Part shown: piece after piece, positions 17,222 to 27,970 of the stretch
Numbering within the stretch: the stretch's first letter is position 1
Layout: each line of letters opens with the position of its first letter
Assembly (NCBI GenBank): GCA_963700785.1
Contig: CAVOYZ010000016.1
Location: 1-64,000, forward strand
Source of the DNA: CAXMST01 sp963700785
GTDB lineage: Bacteria > Actinomycetota > Thermoleophilia > Solirubrobacterales > 70-9
Length of the DNA: 64,000 bases
Direction: 5' to 3'
The notes under the pieces: generated by a model
The model's database searches: none
Told to the model about the DNA's origin: nothing
What the model saw: only the letters and a program-made list of their open reading frames with translations
Program-made: the position numbers and the translations under genes

Positions 17222-18505
17222 TCAGGCGGCGAGGGCTGCGCTGACGGGCTCGACGGCGCTGCGGAAGCGGTCCTCCTCGGCGCCGATGCAGGCGGCGGAG
17301 AGGCGGTCGGGGGCGTAGAGCTCGCGGGCGAGCTCGACGACGTCGTCGGTGCTCACCGCGTCGACCTTCTCGATGATCTCGTCGATCGTCAGGAACGGCA
17401 GCCCGAAGAGGGCTGCTCGGGCGTTGCGGCTCATCCTCCCCGGCGTCGACTCGAGCGCGAGCACCGTGCGGCCCTTGACGTGCTCCTTGGCGCGGGCGAG
17501 CTCGTCGGCTTCGACCCCGTCGCCACGCAGCAGGTCGAGCTCGCGGCCGACGATCTCGCAGGCCTCACCGACGTTCTCGGCCCGGGTGCCGACGTACATC
17601 GCGACCATGCCGCGGTCGATGTACTGGTCGGCGTAGGTGCCGACCGAGTAGGCGAGACCGCGCTTCTCGCGGATCTCGCGGAACAGGCGCGACGAGGTCG
17701 AGCCGCCGAAGATCGTGTCGAGCACCCCCAGGGTCCAGCGGCGCTCGTCGTCGCGGGCGATGCCGGGAGCGCCGAAGCAGATGTGGTACTGCTCGGTCTC
17801 CTTCGGGTAGAACAGCAGGCGCGGGCCGGCGTCGGGATCTGAGGTGTCGGGCGGGGCCGGATCGCCGGTGCCCGGCGCCATGAACCGGCCGGCGAGCTCG
17901 ACGATCCGCTCGTGCTCGAGGTTGCCCGCCGCGGAGACGACCAGATTCGGAGCCACGTAGCGGGCCTGGTGGTAGGCCGAGATCTCGGGGATCGGCACGC
18001 CGGCGATCACCTCGGCCCGACCGAGCACCCGGCGGCCGAGCGGATGGTCGCCGAAGATCGCCCCGGCGAGCACGTCGTGGACCCGGTCGGAGGGCTCGTC
18101 CTCGTACATCGCGATCTCCTCGATCACGACCTCGCGCTCGGAGTCGATCTCGGGGAAGGTCGGCCGCAGGAACATCTCCGCCAGCACGTCGAACGCCGCC
18201 TCGGTGTGCTCGTCGACGAAGCGCGAGTACAGGTGCGTCGTCTCCTTGCTGGTCGCGGCGTTGGTCGCCGCGCCGAGGCCGTCGAAGTACTCCGAGATCT
18301 CGATCGCCGAGTGGCGCTCGGTCCCCTTGAACAGCAGGTGCTCGAGGAAGTGCGAGACCCCGGCCTGCGCCGGGGCCTCGTCCCTCGAACCCGTCCGCAC
18401 CCAGAGGCCGAGCGTCACCGAGCGGACCGAGGGCACGACCTCGGTGACGACCTGCAGGCCGCCGTCCAGCTCGCTCAGCTCGATGCCGTCCGGGAGAACG
18501 CTCAA
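17222..18505 (-). CDS. M16-family zinc peptidase (pitrilysin / processing-peptidase-like)
   Basis: 427-residue M16 metallopeptidase. The inverted zinc motif HFLEH is at residues 52-56, with the downstream glutamates in EREVVIEEIAMYEDEP. The length equals a single active subunit of two M16 domains, as in bacterial mitochondrial-processing-peptidase homologues. In actinobacteria and firmicutes this gene commonly follows pnp, as here (27 bases after the pnp stop), which suggests a shared transcript. The start appears to be TTG at 18505; no better ATG lies close by. The substrate is unknown. Confidence 0.88.
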   Translation of the reverse strand: MSVLPDGIELSELDGGLQVVTEVVPSVRSVTLGLWVRTGSRDEAPAQAGVSHFLEHLLFKGTERHSAIEISEYFDGLGAATNAATSKETTHLYSRFVDEHTEAAFDVLAEMFLRPTFPEIDSEREVVIEEIAMYEDEPSDRVHDVLAGAIFGDHPLGRRVLGRAEVIAGVPIPEISAYHQARYVAPNLVVSAAGNLEHERIVELAGRFMAPGTGDPAPPDTSDPDAGPRLLFYPKETEQYHICFGAPGIARDDERRWTLGVLDTIFGGSTSSRLFREIREKRGLAYSVGTYADQYIDRGMVAMYVGTRAENVGEACEIVGRELDLLRGDGVEADELARAKEHVKGRTVLALESTPGRMSRNARAALFGLPFLTIDEIIEKVDAVSTDDVVELARELYAPDRLSAACIGAEEDRFRSAVEPVSAALAA

Positions 18506-18532
18506 CTCTCTGCTGCCTTCGATTCGTCGAGG

Positions 18533-20803
<2,271 letters not shown>

Positions 20804-20846
20804 CTATTCGTTTTTTCCTTCCGTTGGGGCCCGTCGCGCCTGGCAA

Positions 20847-20863
20847 CGGGAAACGGTTTCCCG
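20847..20863. repeat. perfect 8-bp-arm palindrome in the pnp leader
   Basis: CGGGAAAC-G-GTTTCCCG forms a 17-bp near-perfect palindrome, 44 bases before the pnp start in the 112-bp gap after the DsbA-like gene. With a one-base centre it is better suited to a dimeric DNA-binding protein than to a tight RNA hairpin, although a shorter-stem RNA hairpin is possible. The pnp mRNA leader is autoregulated in E. coli; a comparable role here is conjecture. Confidence 0.5.
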
Positions 20864-20915
20864 GCCGATGAGGGACCCCATTTGCATTTCAGATTTCTCT
20901 GCTTCGCCGCGAAGC

Positions 20916-21455
20916 TTACAGATCGACCCGGCGGGCGCTCGGCCCCTCGCCGCCGGCCGCAAGCTCGCGCAGCGCCGCGACCGGCTCGGCGCCGAGCAGG
21001 CGGGCGCCGACCAGGACGGCGGGGGTGCCGGCGACGCCGGCGCGGATGCCGCTCTGGAAGTCCCGCCGGACGCGAGCGGCGACCGCCTCGGAGCGGCGCT
21101 CGGCGTCGAACCGCTTCGGCTCGAGGCCGATCCGCTCCGCCCGGCTCCACAGGTGCGGATCGTCCTGGTGTCCCTGATCGTCCATCAGCGAGTCCCACAT
21201 CGCCCAGAAGGCGGCCTCGCCGGCGAGCGTCGCCGCCGCCTCGGTCGCGGCGTGCAGCGCCGGCGCCCGCGGCCGCAGGCTCTCGACCGGGAAGTGGCGC
21301 ACGCAGAGCTCGAGTGGAAGCTCGCGGACCGCGGCCCAGGTCGCGGCGCAGTACGGACATGCGAGGTCCATGTAGAGGATCGCCCCCGGCCCGGAGCCGC
21401 GCACGTGGTCGTCGTCGCCCGCTGCCGGCACCGGGGCGCTGCTGAGCTCGGCCAC
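20916..21455 (-). CDS. DsbA-family thioredoxin-fold protein
   Basis: 179-residue protein with a CPYC redox motif (Cys33, Cys36 in MDLACPYCAATW), the helical DsbA insertion, and the cis-proline loop AGTPAVLVG. It resembles the cytosolic FrnE/DsbA-like group. There is no signal peptide, so it is probably cytosolic. It starts with GTG 19 bases after the peroxiredoxin stop and precedes pnp. Its position with a peroxiredoxin between rpsO and pnp suggests a thiol-redox pair inserted into an RNA operon. The partner substrate is unknown. Confidence 0.8.
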   Translation of the reverse strand: MAELSSAPVPAAGDDDHVRGSGPGAILYMDLACPYCAATWAAVRELPLELCVRHFPVESLRPRAPALHAATEAAATLAGEAAFWAMWDSLMDDQGHQDDPHLWSRAERIGLEPKRFDAERRSEAVAARVRRDFQSGIRAGVAGTPAVLVGARLLGAEPVAALRELAAGGEGPSARRVDL

Positions 21456-21474
21456 TGCCCGGGGCCGGCCGGCG

Positions 21475-21927
21475 CTAGGCCGCGTCGAGGCCGTCGAAGA
21501 TCAGGTTCGCGCCCGGGATCTCGGGGAACGGCGCCGCGTAGGAGTAGGCGACGACGCCGTCCGGATCGATCACCACCAGCGCGCGGTCGGCGTGGCCGCG
21601 CTGCTCGAGGTAGGTGCCGTAGCTACGGGCGACCTCGCCCTTGGGATGGAAGTCCGACAGCAGCGGAAACTCGAGCCCGGCCTTGGCGCGGAACGCGGCG
21701 TGGCAGTGGGGCCCGTCGACGCTGATCCCGACCAGCTCCGCGTCGCGCGCGCGGATCTCGCCGAGGACCTCCTGGTAGATCGAGAGCTGATCGCTGCAGA
21801 GCGGGCTGAAGTCGGCGGGATAGAAGGCGAGCACCAACTTGCGGCCGGCGAAGTCGGCGAGCGAGACCTTGTTCAGCTCCTGGTCATGGAGCGAGAAGTC
21901 CGGCGCCTCGGCGCCGACCTCGATCAC
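21475..21927 (-). CDS. peroxiredoxin (AhpC/TSA, Bcp-like)
   Basis: 150-residue thiol peroxidase. The peroxidatic cysteine is Cys44 in YPADFSPLCSDQ; the usual P-x3-T/S-x2-C signature appears as P-x3-S-x2-C. A second Cys is not evident at the Bcp position, so it may be of the one-cysteine type resolved by a partner thiol, perhaps the DsbA-like protein encoded next. The GTG start overlaps the rpsO stop by 4 nt (GTGA), so its translation is coupled to that of ribosomal protein S15. Reduces hydrogen peroxide or organic peroxides in characterised relatives. Confidence 0.85.
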   Translation of the reverse strand: MIEVGAEAPDFSLHDQELNKVSLADFAGRKLVLAFYPADFSPLCSDQLSIYQEVLGEIRARDAELVGISVDGPHCHAAFRAKAGLEFPLLSDFHPKGEVARSYGTYLEQRGHADRALVVIDPDGVVAYSYAAPFPEIPGANLIFDGLDAA

Positions 21928-22193
21928 TTACGCAGGCCGAGCTCGGCTACCAGTCCGCGGTAGCGCTCGAGATCGGTGCGCTCGAGATAGCGGAGCAGCC
22001 GCCGCCGGCGACCGACGAGCATCAGCAGCCCGCGCCGGCTGTGATGGTCCTTGGTGTGCTGGCGTAGGTGCTCGGTGAGCTCGTTGATCCGCTCGGTGAG
22101 CATCGCCACCTGGACCTCGGTCGAGCCGGTGTCGCTCTCGCCACGGCCGTACTTGCCGGCGAGCTCTGCCTTCTTGTCCTTGGTTAGGGCCAT
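21924..22193 (-). CDS. rpsO: 30S ribosomal protein S15
   Basis: 89-residue ribosomal protein S15, which binds 16S rRNA early in 30S assembly. The sequence MALTKDKKAELAGKYG, GESDTGSTEVQVAMLTERI, HTKDHHSRRGLLMLVGRRRR is diagnostic and full length. ATG 22193 is chosen; the in-frame extension to 22265 lacks similarity and runs into ribF. It is followed by the overlapping peroxiredoxin gene and preceded by ribF (46-base gap). In many bacteria rpsO is directly next to pnp; here two redox genes intervene. Confidence 0.97.
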   Translation of the reverse strand: MALTKDKKAELAGKYGRGESDTGSTEVQVAMLTERINELTEHLRQHTKDHHSRRGLLMLVGRRRRLLRYLERTDLERYRGLVAELGLRK

Positions 22194-22239
22194 CTGCGTG
22201 AAGAGGATAGGGGTCCGCTCCGGGTCGCCCCGGTTGCTG

Positions 22240-23130
22240 TTAGCGCGGGCGCGAGAAGCTAGCACAGACCCGGCGCGCCTCCTCGACGTCGCGCTCCATC
22301 TGAGCGACCAGCTCCTCGGCCCCCGAGAACCGGCGCTCGCCGCGAAGCCGGCGGGCGAATGCGACCCGGAGCGTGGTTCCGTAGAGGTCCTCGTCGTGGT
22401 CGATGATGTGGGTCTCGATCAACAGCCCCCGGCCGGTCTCGAAGGTCGGCCGGACGCCGACGTTGACCGCGGCCGGGCGTCCGTTCGCAAACGCCGCGTA
22501 GACGCCGTGCCCGGGGCAGACCAGGGCGTCGTCGGGGATCAGGTTCGCGGTCGGGAACCCGAGCGTGCGCCCGCGCCTGTCGCCGCCGGCCACCTCGCCC
22601 TCGACCATGAACGGCGCCCCCAGAAAGCGCCCGGCGACGGCGACCTCACCGGCGAGCACCAGCGCCCGGATCCGGGTCGAGGAGACCGTCTCACCGTCGA
22701 CCTCGACCAGCGGCACCACCTCGGTCTCGAACTCCGGCCGCGAGACGAGCAGCTCCGGGGTGCCCTTCGCCCGCGCCCCGAAGCGGAAGTTCTCCCCGAC
22801 CGATACGTGCGTTGCGCCGAGCCTGCCGACCAGGATCTCCTCGCAGAAGTCGACCGGGTCGATCGAGGCGAACTCGCGGTCGAAGCGGATCACGACCAGC
22901 TCCTCGACGCCGATCCCCTCGATCACGTCGCGCTTCACCGGGAACGGCATGATCAGCTTCGGCGCCGCCTCCGGGTGGATCACCTGCAGCGGGTGCGGCT
23001 CGAAGGTGAGCACCGTGTCCGCATCGCCGATCACCGCCCGGTGGCCGACGTGGACGCCGTCGAAGGTGCCGATCGCAACCCGGCGCTCGCGCGGCTCGAC
23101 ATCGGTGAGGCTGGTGACGCGGATGCTCAT
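22240..23130 (-). CDS. ribF: bifunctional riboflavin kinase / FAD synthetase
   Basis: 296-residue enzyme that makes FMN and then FAD. The N-terminal nucleotidyltransferase domain begins VAIGTFDGVHVGHRAVIGD (HIGH-like motif) and the C-terminal flavokinase domain has GRTLGFPTANL and VNVGVRPTFE. ATG 23130 is chosen over the in-frame 23175, whose extra 15 residues look non-homologous. The truB-ribF-rpsO order is a standard bacterial arrangement. It is in the minus-strand run with truB just upstream (41-base gap). Confidence 0.94.
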   Translation of the reverse strand: MSIRVTSLTDVEPRERRVAIGTFDGVHVGHRAVIGDADTVLTFEPHPLQVIHPEAAPKLIMPFPVKRDVIEGIGVEELVVIRFDREFASIDPVDFCEEILVGRLGATHVSVGENFRFGARAKGTPELLVSRPEFETEVVPLVEVDGETVSSTRIRALVLAGEVAVAGRFLGAPFMVEGEVAGGDRRGRTLGFPTANLIPDDALVCPGHGVYAAFANGRPAAVNVGVRPTFETGRGLLIETHIIDHDEDLYGTTLRVAFARRLRGERRFSGAEELVAQMERDVEEARRVCASFSRPR

Positions 23131-23171
23131 CTGCGGAGATCGGGATCGCTGTCGCTTGCCGCTGCACTCTG

Positions 23172-23990
23172 TCACGCCAGCACCACCTCGGTCCTGAGCT
23201 CGCCGTCGCGCACCCGCGCGATCGCCAGCAGGCGGTCGTCGACCGTCAGGCGGATCGGCAGCTCGGGCGCCACGTCGTCCGCCGCCGGGAGCCTGATCCC
23301 GTGGACGACCTTTCGCGCCTCCGCGGCGCTCAGCGCCCGTCCCGGCAGGTAGGAGACCAGGTCCTCCACCGGCAGGACCCGATCACCGGCATCGGCGAGC
23401 CTCAGGTGGCCGATCGCGGTGCGCCTCAGCTCGAGGCAGTAGGCGTCGCCGAGCTCCTCGATCAGGGTGCGGATGTAGGTCCCGGCCGAGGCCTCGATCT
23501 CGAACCGGGCGAGCCCCTGCTCGGGATCGGAGTCGAGCAGCTCGGCCCGGTGGATCGTGACCTCGCGCTGCGGCCGCTCCGGGCCCTGCTCACCCCGGTG
23601 GGCCTTGCGGTAGAGCCGCTCGCCGTCGACCCGCACGGCCGAGGTCAGCGGCACCCGTTGGACGACCCTGCCCGAGGGCAGCTCGAGCCGCTCCGGGATC
23701 CGGCCGGTCTCGGTCAGCACGCCCTCGCGATCGCCGGTGCTCGAGCGCCAGCCGAGCCGGGCCGTCGCCAGATACGTCTTCGGGAGGCCGAGCACGTAGC
23801 GCTGCAGCCGGGTTGCCTGCCCGAGCAGGACGACCAGCAGGCCGGTCGCGAACGGGTCGAGGGTGCCCGCGTGCCCGGCCCTGAGACCGTGCTCGCGGCG
23901 TGCCGCCGCGACGATCTGATGCGAGGTGCGGCCCGCGGGCTTGTCGACCAGCAGGAAGCCCGCGGCCGGTGCGGGCGGCGGCTCAGCCAA
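23172..23990 (-). CDS. truB: tRNA pseudouridine(55) synthase
   Basis: 272-residue pseudouridine synthase that modifies U55 in the T-loop of tRNAs. Motif GHAGTLDPFATGLL contains catalytic Asp45, and GFLLVDKPAGRTSHQ is the canonical N-terminus. The most economical start is TTG 23990, which lies over the end of nrnA (stop at 23983-23985, 8-base overlap). In-frame extension to 24152 is antisense-like sequence inside nrnA and is rejected. Operon neighbours nrnA and rbfA upstream, ribF downstream. Confidence 0.92.
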   Translation of the reverse strand: MAEPPPAPAAGFLLVDKPAGRTSHQIVAAARREHGLRAGHAGTLDPFATGLLVVLLGQATRLQRYVLGLPKTYLATARLGWRSSTGDREGVLTETGRIPERLELPSGRVVQRVPLTSAVRVDGERLYRKAHRGEQGPERPQREVTIHRAELLDSDPEQGLARFEIEASAGTYIRTLIEELGDAYCLELRRTAIGHLRLADAGDRVLPVEDLVSYLPGRALSAAEARKVVHGIRLPAADDVAPELPIRLTVDDRLLAIARVRDGELRTEVVLA

Positions 23991-24993
23991 GCTGGGCGAC
24001 GGTTTCCGCCTGCAGCAGCTCGACCAGCTCCTCGTAGCTGAGATCGGTTGAGAAGCCGGCCGCGCGCCGGTGGCCGCCGCCGCCCATCTTGCGGGCGATC
24101 TCGGAGACGTCGACGGCTCCATCGGTCGAGCGCAGGCTGACCTTGCGGGCAACCCCCTCCCCGTCGGCCCGGTCGCGGATCACGGCCGCGACGGCGGTTC
24201 CCTCGAGCGCCCGGATGAAGTCGATGATCCCCTCGGTCAGGACCTCGTCGGCGCCGGTCACCTCGTAGTCCTCGGCCGAGATGTAGGTGGTCGACAGCGC
24301 GCCGTCGAGCCGGCGCTCGACGCGGCCCAGCGACCGTGCGAGCAGCAGCAGCTTCTCGGTCGGCACCCGCTCGAACAGGCGGCGGTAGATCTCGTTCACC
24401 GCGACCCCGGCCTCGATCAGCGCAGCGGCGACCTGGTGGCTGCGGGCGTTGGTGTTCTCGTACATGAACATGCCGGTATCGGTGATCAGCCCGACGTACA
24501 GGGCGGTGGCGATCTCCGGCGTGATCTCGGCGCCGAGGTCGGCGGCGAGCTCGAAGATGATCTCGGCGGTGCAGGCGGCGGACTCATCGACCAGGTTGAT
24601 CGCCCCGAAGCGGGTGTTGTCGTGGTGGTGGTCGATGTTGAGGATCTCGACGCCGTTCTTGAGCCAGTCGACCGGCATCCGCTCGATGTTGCCGCAGTCG
24701 AGGAAGACCACGGTGCGGTCGCTGAGGTCGGCGGGCGGCTCGTGGAAGACCTCCTGCAGCGGCATGAACCGGTACTCGACCGGCAGCGGGAACTCCTTCT
24801 CGGCCAGGAACATGACCGAGTCCTTGCCGAGCTGGGTGAGGATCCCGTGCAGGCCGAGCAGCGAGCCGAGGGCGTCGCCGTCGGGCCCCTCGTGGGTGGT
24901 CAGCAGGAAGCGCTCCCCCGAACGCAGCCGCGCGGCGATCTCGCTCCTCACCGCCGCGATCTCCTCGGTCCCCTTGGCCCCCACGCCGCTCAT
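23983..24993 (-). CDS. nrnA: DHH-family nanoRNase / PAP phosphatase
   Basis: 336-residue DHH/DHHA1 phosphoesterase that degrades 2-5 nt RNAs and, in some relatives, 3'-phosphoadenosine 5'-phosphate. The motifs HEGPDGDALGS, FLDCGN and NIDHHHDN (the DHH motif) are intact, and the DHHA1 domain ends with the glycine-rich MGGGGHRRAAGFS. The start overlaps the rbfA stop by 4 nt. The rbfA-nrnA-truB-ribF order is common in Gram-positive bacteria and ties nanoRNA turnover to ribosome and tRNA maturation. Confidence 0.93.
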   Translation of the reverse strand: MSGVGAKGTEEIAAVRSEIAARLRSGERFLLTTHEGPDGDALGSLLGLHGILTQLGKDSVMFLAEKEFPLPVEYRFMPLQEVFHEPPADLSDRTVVFLDCGNIERMPVDWLKNGVEILNIDHHHDNTRFGAINLVDESAACTAEIIFELAADLGAEITPEIATALYVGLITDTGMFMYENTNARSHQVAAALIEAGVAVNEIYRRLFERVPTEKLLLLARSLGRVERRLDGALSTTYISAEDYEVTGADEVLTEGIIDFIRALEGTAVAAVIRDRADGEGVARKVSLRSTDGAVDVSEIARKMGGGGHRRAAGFSTDLSYEELVELLQAETVAQLG

Positions 24994-25343
24994 TCTGCCG
25001 CTTCTGGCTCCGGCGAGTCGAGCATCCGCGTGATCCGGTCGGCCCGCTCGATGCTCGGGTCGTACTCGAAGCTCAGCGCCGGGGTCCGCTTCAGGCGCAG
25101 CTCGGCGTTGACGACCCCCTGCAGCAGGCCGTGCGCGGAGCGCAGCGCCGCGAGCGTCTGCTCGCGCTCGTGCTCGCTTCCGAGCACGCTGACGAAGACA
25201 CGAGCGTGCCTCAGGTCGGGGCTGGTGTCGACTGCCGTAACGGTCACGAATCCGATGCGGGGATCCTGCAGCTCAGAACTGATCGCCGTCCCCAGGACCT
25301 CCCTCATGACCTCGTTGACGCGCCGCATCCGCGAGGTAGTCAT
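24990..25343 (-). CDS. rbfA: 30S ribosome-binding factor RbfA
   Basis: 117-residue single KH-like domain protein that assists late 30S maturation. The N-terminus RMRRVNEVMREVLGTAISSE, then DPRIGFVTVTAVDTSPDLRHARVFVSV, is typical (shown in parts). A TAGACT box at 25352-25357 lies 8 nt before the ATG, so a leaderless promoter probably restarts transcription here within the infB-to-ribF series. It overlaps nrnA by 4 nt. Confidence 0.94.
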   Translation of the reverse strand: MTTSRMRRVNEVMREVLGTAISSELQDPRIGFVTVTAVDTSPDLRHARVFVSVLGSEHEREQTLAALRSAHGLLQGVVNAELRLKRTPALSFEYDPSIERADRITRMLDSPEPEAAE

Positions 25344-25382
25344 CGCCGGGCAGTCTAGTGGCCGCGGCGAGGGCGCCCGCGC

Positions 25383-25691
25383 TCAGCCCCGAAGGTCCTC
25401 GAGGCTCCGCAGGTGGCGCTCGAAGCTCGACCCGTCCGGGCAGCGGGCGGCGATGAACCGCTCGACCACCTCCGCCCGCTCCGCTACCTCGGGGCCGCCC
25501 GCGATCGCGACCAGCAGGGTCGACCGCTGCCAGGCGTCGTGCCCACCGACCTCGGCGACCGAGGCGCCGAAGCGCTTGCGGATCGCATCCTTGAGCGAGC
25601 GGACGACCTTGCGCTTCGACTTCAGGCTGCCCGAGTCCTCGACCAGCAGGTGGGCCTCGATCACGCAGACGAAGGCGCCCGGATCCGACAT
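25383..25691 (-). CDS. DUF503 (YlxP-like) protein
   Basis: 102-residue member of DUF503. The sequence FVCVIEAHLLVEDSGSLKSK, RKVVRSLKDAIRKRF, GASVAEVGGHDAWQRSTL is typical of YlxP, found between infB and rbfA in many bacteria, as here. A role in ribosome biogenesis is often assumed from this context but is not established. The start is ATG 25691 because a TAGGCT box (25699-25704) lies 7 nt upstream; the in-frame 25718 would precede the box. Confidence 0.88.
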   Translation of the reverse strand: MSDPGAFVCVIEAHLLVEDSGSLKSKRKVVRSLKDAIRKRFGASVAEVGGHDAWQRSTLLVAIAGGPEVAERAEVVERFIAARCPDGSSFERHLRSLEDLRG

Positions 25692-25727
25692 CGCCCCCAG
25701 CCTAGGCCGCGGCGGCAACCGGGGGGA

Positions 25728-27962
25728 CTAGCCGAGCGTCTTCTCGACCTTCTTGACCGTGAAGATCTCGAGGATGTCACCGACCTTGACGTCGGCGAAG
25801 CCGTCGAGCGTGACGCCGCACTCCTGGCCGGCCTCGACCTCCTTGACGTCATCCTTGAACCGCCGCAGCGACCTGACCTTGCCGGTCCAGACGACGGTCC
25901 CGTCGCGAACGACCCGGACGTCGGCGTCGCGGGCGATCTTGCCCTCGTTCACGCGCGAGCCGGCGATCGTGCCAACCTTCGACGCCTTGAACAGCTCGAG
26001 CACCTCGAGCTCGCCGACCGACTCCTCGACCTCCTCCGGCTCGAGCATGCCCTCCATCGCGGCGCGAAGCTCCTCGGTGATCTTGTAGATCACCGAGTAG
26101 GTGCGGATCTCGACCCCCTCGACCTCGGCCGCCCTGCGGGCATCGGCGAGGGGACGGACGTTGAAGCCGATGATGATCGCGTCTGAGGCGGCGGCGAGCA
26201 TCACATCCGACTCGTTGATGCCGCCGAGCGCCGCACGGATCACGTCGACCCCGACCTCGTCCTGGGGCAGCTTCGCGATCTCGTCCTGCAGCGCCCCCAG
26301 CGACCCGGAGACGTCGGCCTTGAGCAGCAGGTTGAGCTGCTTGATCTCGCCCTGCTTGGCCTTCGCGAAGACCTCCTCGAGCGTCACCCGGCGGGCCTGG
26401 CGGCGGGCGAGGGCCTCCGTCTTCAAGCGGTTCGCCCGCTCCCCGGCCAGCTGCCGGGCGCGCCGATCGTTCTCGACTACCTGGGCCCGCTCGCCGGCCT
26501 CGCAGACGCCGTCGAAGCCGAGCACCTCGACCGGATCGCCGGGTCCGGCGCTCTCGATCCGGCTGCCGGTGAAGTCGTGCATCGCGCGGACCCTTCCCCA
26601 CTGCGAGCCGGCGGTCATCGAGTCGCCGACCCGGAGCGTCCCGCGCTGGACCAGCACGGTGACCACCGGACCGCGGCCCGGGTCGAGATGCGACTCGATC
26701 ACGATTCCCGAGGCCTCGACGCCGGGGTTCGCCCGCAGCTCCTCGAGCTCGGTCACCAGCAGGACCATGTGCAGAAGGTTGTCGAGGCCCTCCTTCGTCT
26801 TCGCCGAGACCTCGCAGTAGACGGTGTCGCCGCCCCACTCCTCCGACGCGAGGTCGAGCTGGGCGAGCTCGCCCTTGATCTTGTCGGGCTGGGCGCCCTC
26901 CTTGTCGATCTTGTTGATCGCGATCATCACCGGAACCCCGGCCGCCTTGGCATGGTCGATCGCCTCGACGGTCTGCGGCATCACGCCGTCGTCAGCGGCG
27001 ACGACGATGATCGCCACGTCGGTGACCTTGGCGCCGCGGGCGCGCATCGCGGTGAACGCCTCGTGGCCCGGTGTATCGAGGAAGCTGATCGTCCTGCCGT
27101 CCTGGTGGACCTGATAGGCGCCGATGTGCTGGGTGATGCCGCCCGCCTCGCCCTCGGCGACCTCGGTCTCCCGGATCGCGTCCAGCAGCGAGGTCTTGCC
27201 GTGGTCGACGTGGCCCATCACCGTCACGACCGGCGGCCGGTCGACGAGGTCCTCCGCCGCGTCGTCGAAGACCGGCTCCTCCTCGACCTCCTCGTCGGCG
27301 TGGACGATGTCGACCGCGCGGTCCAGCTTCTCGGCCAGCACGACCACGGTCTCGTCGGACAGCGTCTGGGTCAGGGTCGCCATCTCGCCGAGCTGCATCA
27401 GCGTCTTGATCACCTCGGCGGGGCTCACCCCGAAGGTCTCGGCCACCTCGCGAACGGTCGCACCAGAGTTGATCCTCAGCGACTGAAGCTCTTCCGGCTC
27501 GAGGCTCTTCTCGCGCTCCACCGGCTCCTCGAAGACCGGGCGACGGCGGCGGCCTCGGCGTCGCGGCGGACGCTGGGGCGGCGGCCCTCCCATCTGATCG
27601 CGGCGCGCGGCCTGCGAGTCGATCACGACGCGTCGCCGCTTTCTGGAGGCGGCGCCGGCCGAGGCGCCGTCGCCTGCGGAACCGGCAGCCTTCGCCGCGA
27701 CCGGGCGCGCCTGCGAGCGGCCGGCCGGAGCGTCGGCGCGTGCCCGGCCCGTCGCGGCCGCGCTCCCCGTCGATGACGAGCCCTTCGCGCCGGCCTTCTT
27801 CGGCAGGGCACCGGCGTCAGCGAGCGCCTTCAGGGCCGTCTGCTGGTCGACCGACGAGGAGGCGGTCTTGACCTCGACCCCCGACTGCTTCAGCGCGGCG
27901 AGGACCTGCTTGCTCTCGAGGCCGAGGGTCTTGGCGATCTCATGGACGCGCTGCTTCGCCAT
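25728..27962 (-). CDS. infB: translation initiation factor IF-2
   Basis: 744-residue GTPase that brings initiator tRNA to the 30S subunit. The order is an N-terminal IF2_N domain (MAKQRVHEIAKTLGLESKQV), an Ala/Arg-rich linker (about 50-140), a second IF2_N (about 155-200), then the G domain with GHVDHGKT at 250-257, DTPGHE and NKID, followed by domains II to IV. It starts 8 bases after the nusA stop. The YlxR and L7Ae-like genes that often lie between nusA and infB are absent. It is part of the rimP-nusA-infB operon. Confidence 0.97.
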   Translation of the reverse strand: MAKQRVHEIAKTLGLESKQVLAALKQSGVEVKTASSSVDQQTALKALADAGALPKKAGAKGSSSTGSAAATGRARADAPAGRSQARPVAAKAAGSAGDGASAGAASRKRRRVVIDSQAARRDQMGGPPPQRPPRRRGRRRRPVFEEPVEREKSLEPEELQSLRINSGATVREVAETFGVSPAEVIKTLMQLGEMATLTQTLSDETVVVLAEKLDRAVDIVHADEEVEEEPVFDDAAEDLVDRPPVVTVMGHVDHGKTSLLDAIRETEVAEGEAGGITQHIGAYQVHQDGRTISFLDTPGHEAFTAMRARGAKVTDVAIIVVAADDGVMPQTVEAIDHAKAAGVPVMIAINKIDKEGAQPDKIKGELAQLDLASEEWGGDTVYCEVSAKTKEGLDNLLHMVLLVTELEELRANPGVEASGIVIESHLDPGRGPVVTVLVQRGTLRVGDSMTAGSQWGRVRAMHDFTGSRIESAGPGDPVEVLGFDGVCEAGERAQVVENDRRARQLAGERANRLKTEALARRQARRVTLEEVFAKAKQGEIKQLNLLLKADVSGSLGALQDEIAKLPQDEVGVDVIRAALGGINESDVMLAAASDAIIIGFNVRPLADARRAAEVEGVEIRTYSVIYKITEELRAAMEGMLEPEEVEESVGELEVLELFKASKVGTIAGSRVNEGKIARDADVRVVRDGTVVWTGKVRSLRRFKDDVKEVEAGQECGVTLDGFADVKVGDILEIFTVKKVEKTLG

Positions 27963-27970
27963 CTGACCGC

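Noticed and set aside
22194..22265. Upstream extension of rpsO
   Set aside because: The 24 extra residues run into the end of ribF and are absent from S15 proteins; MALTKDKK is the normal start.
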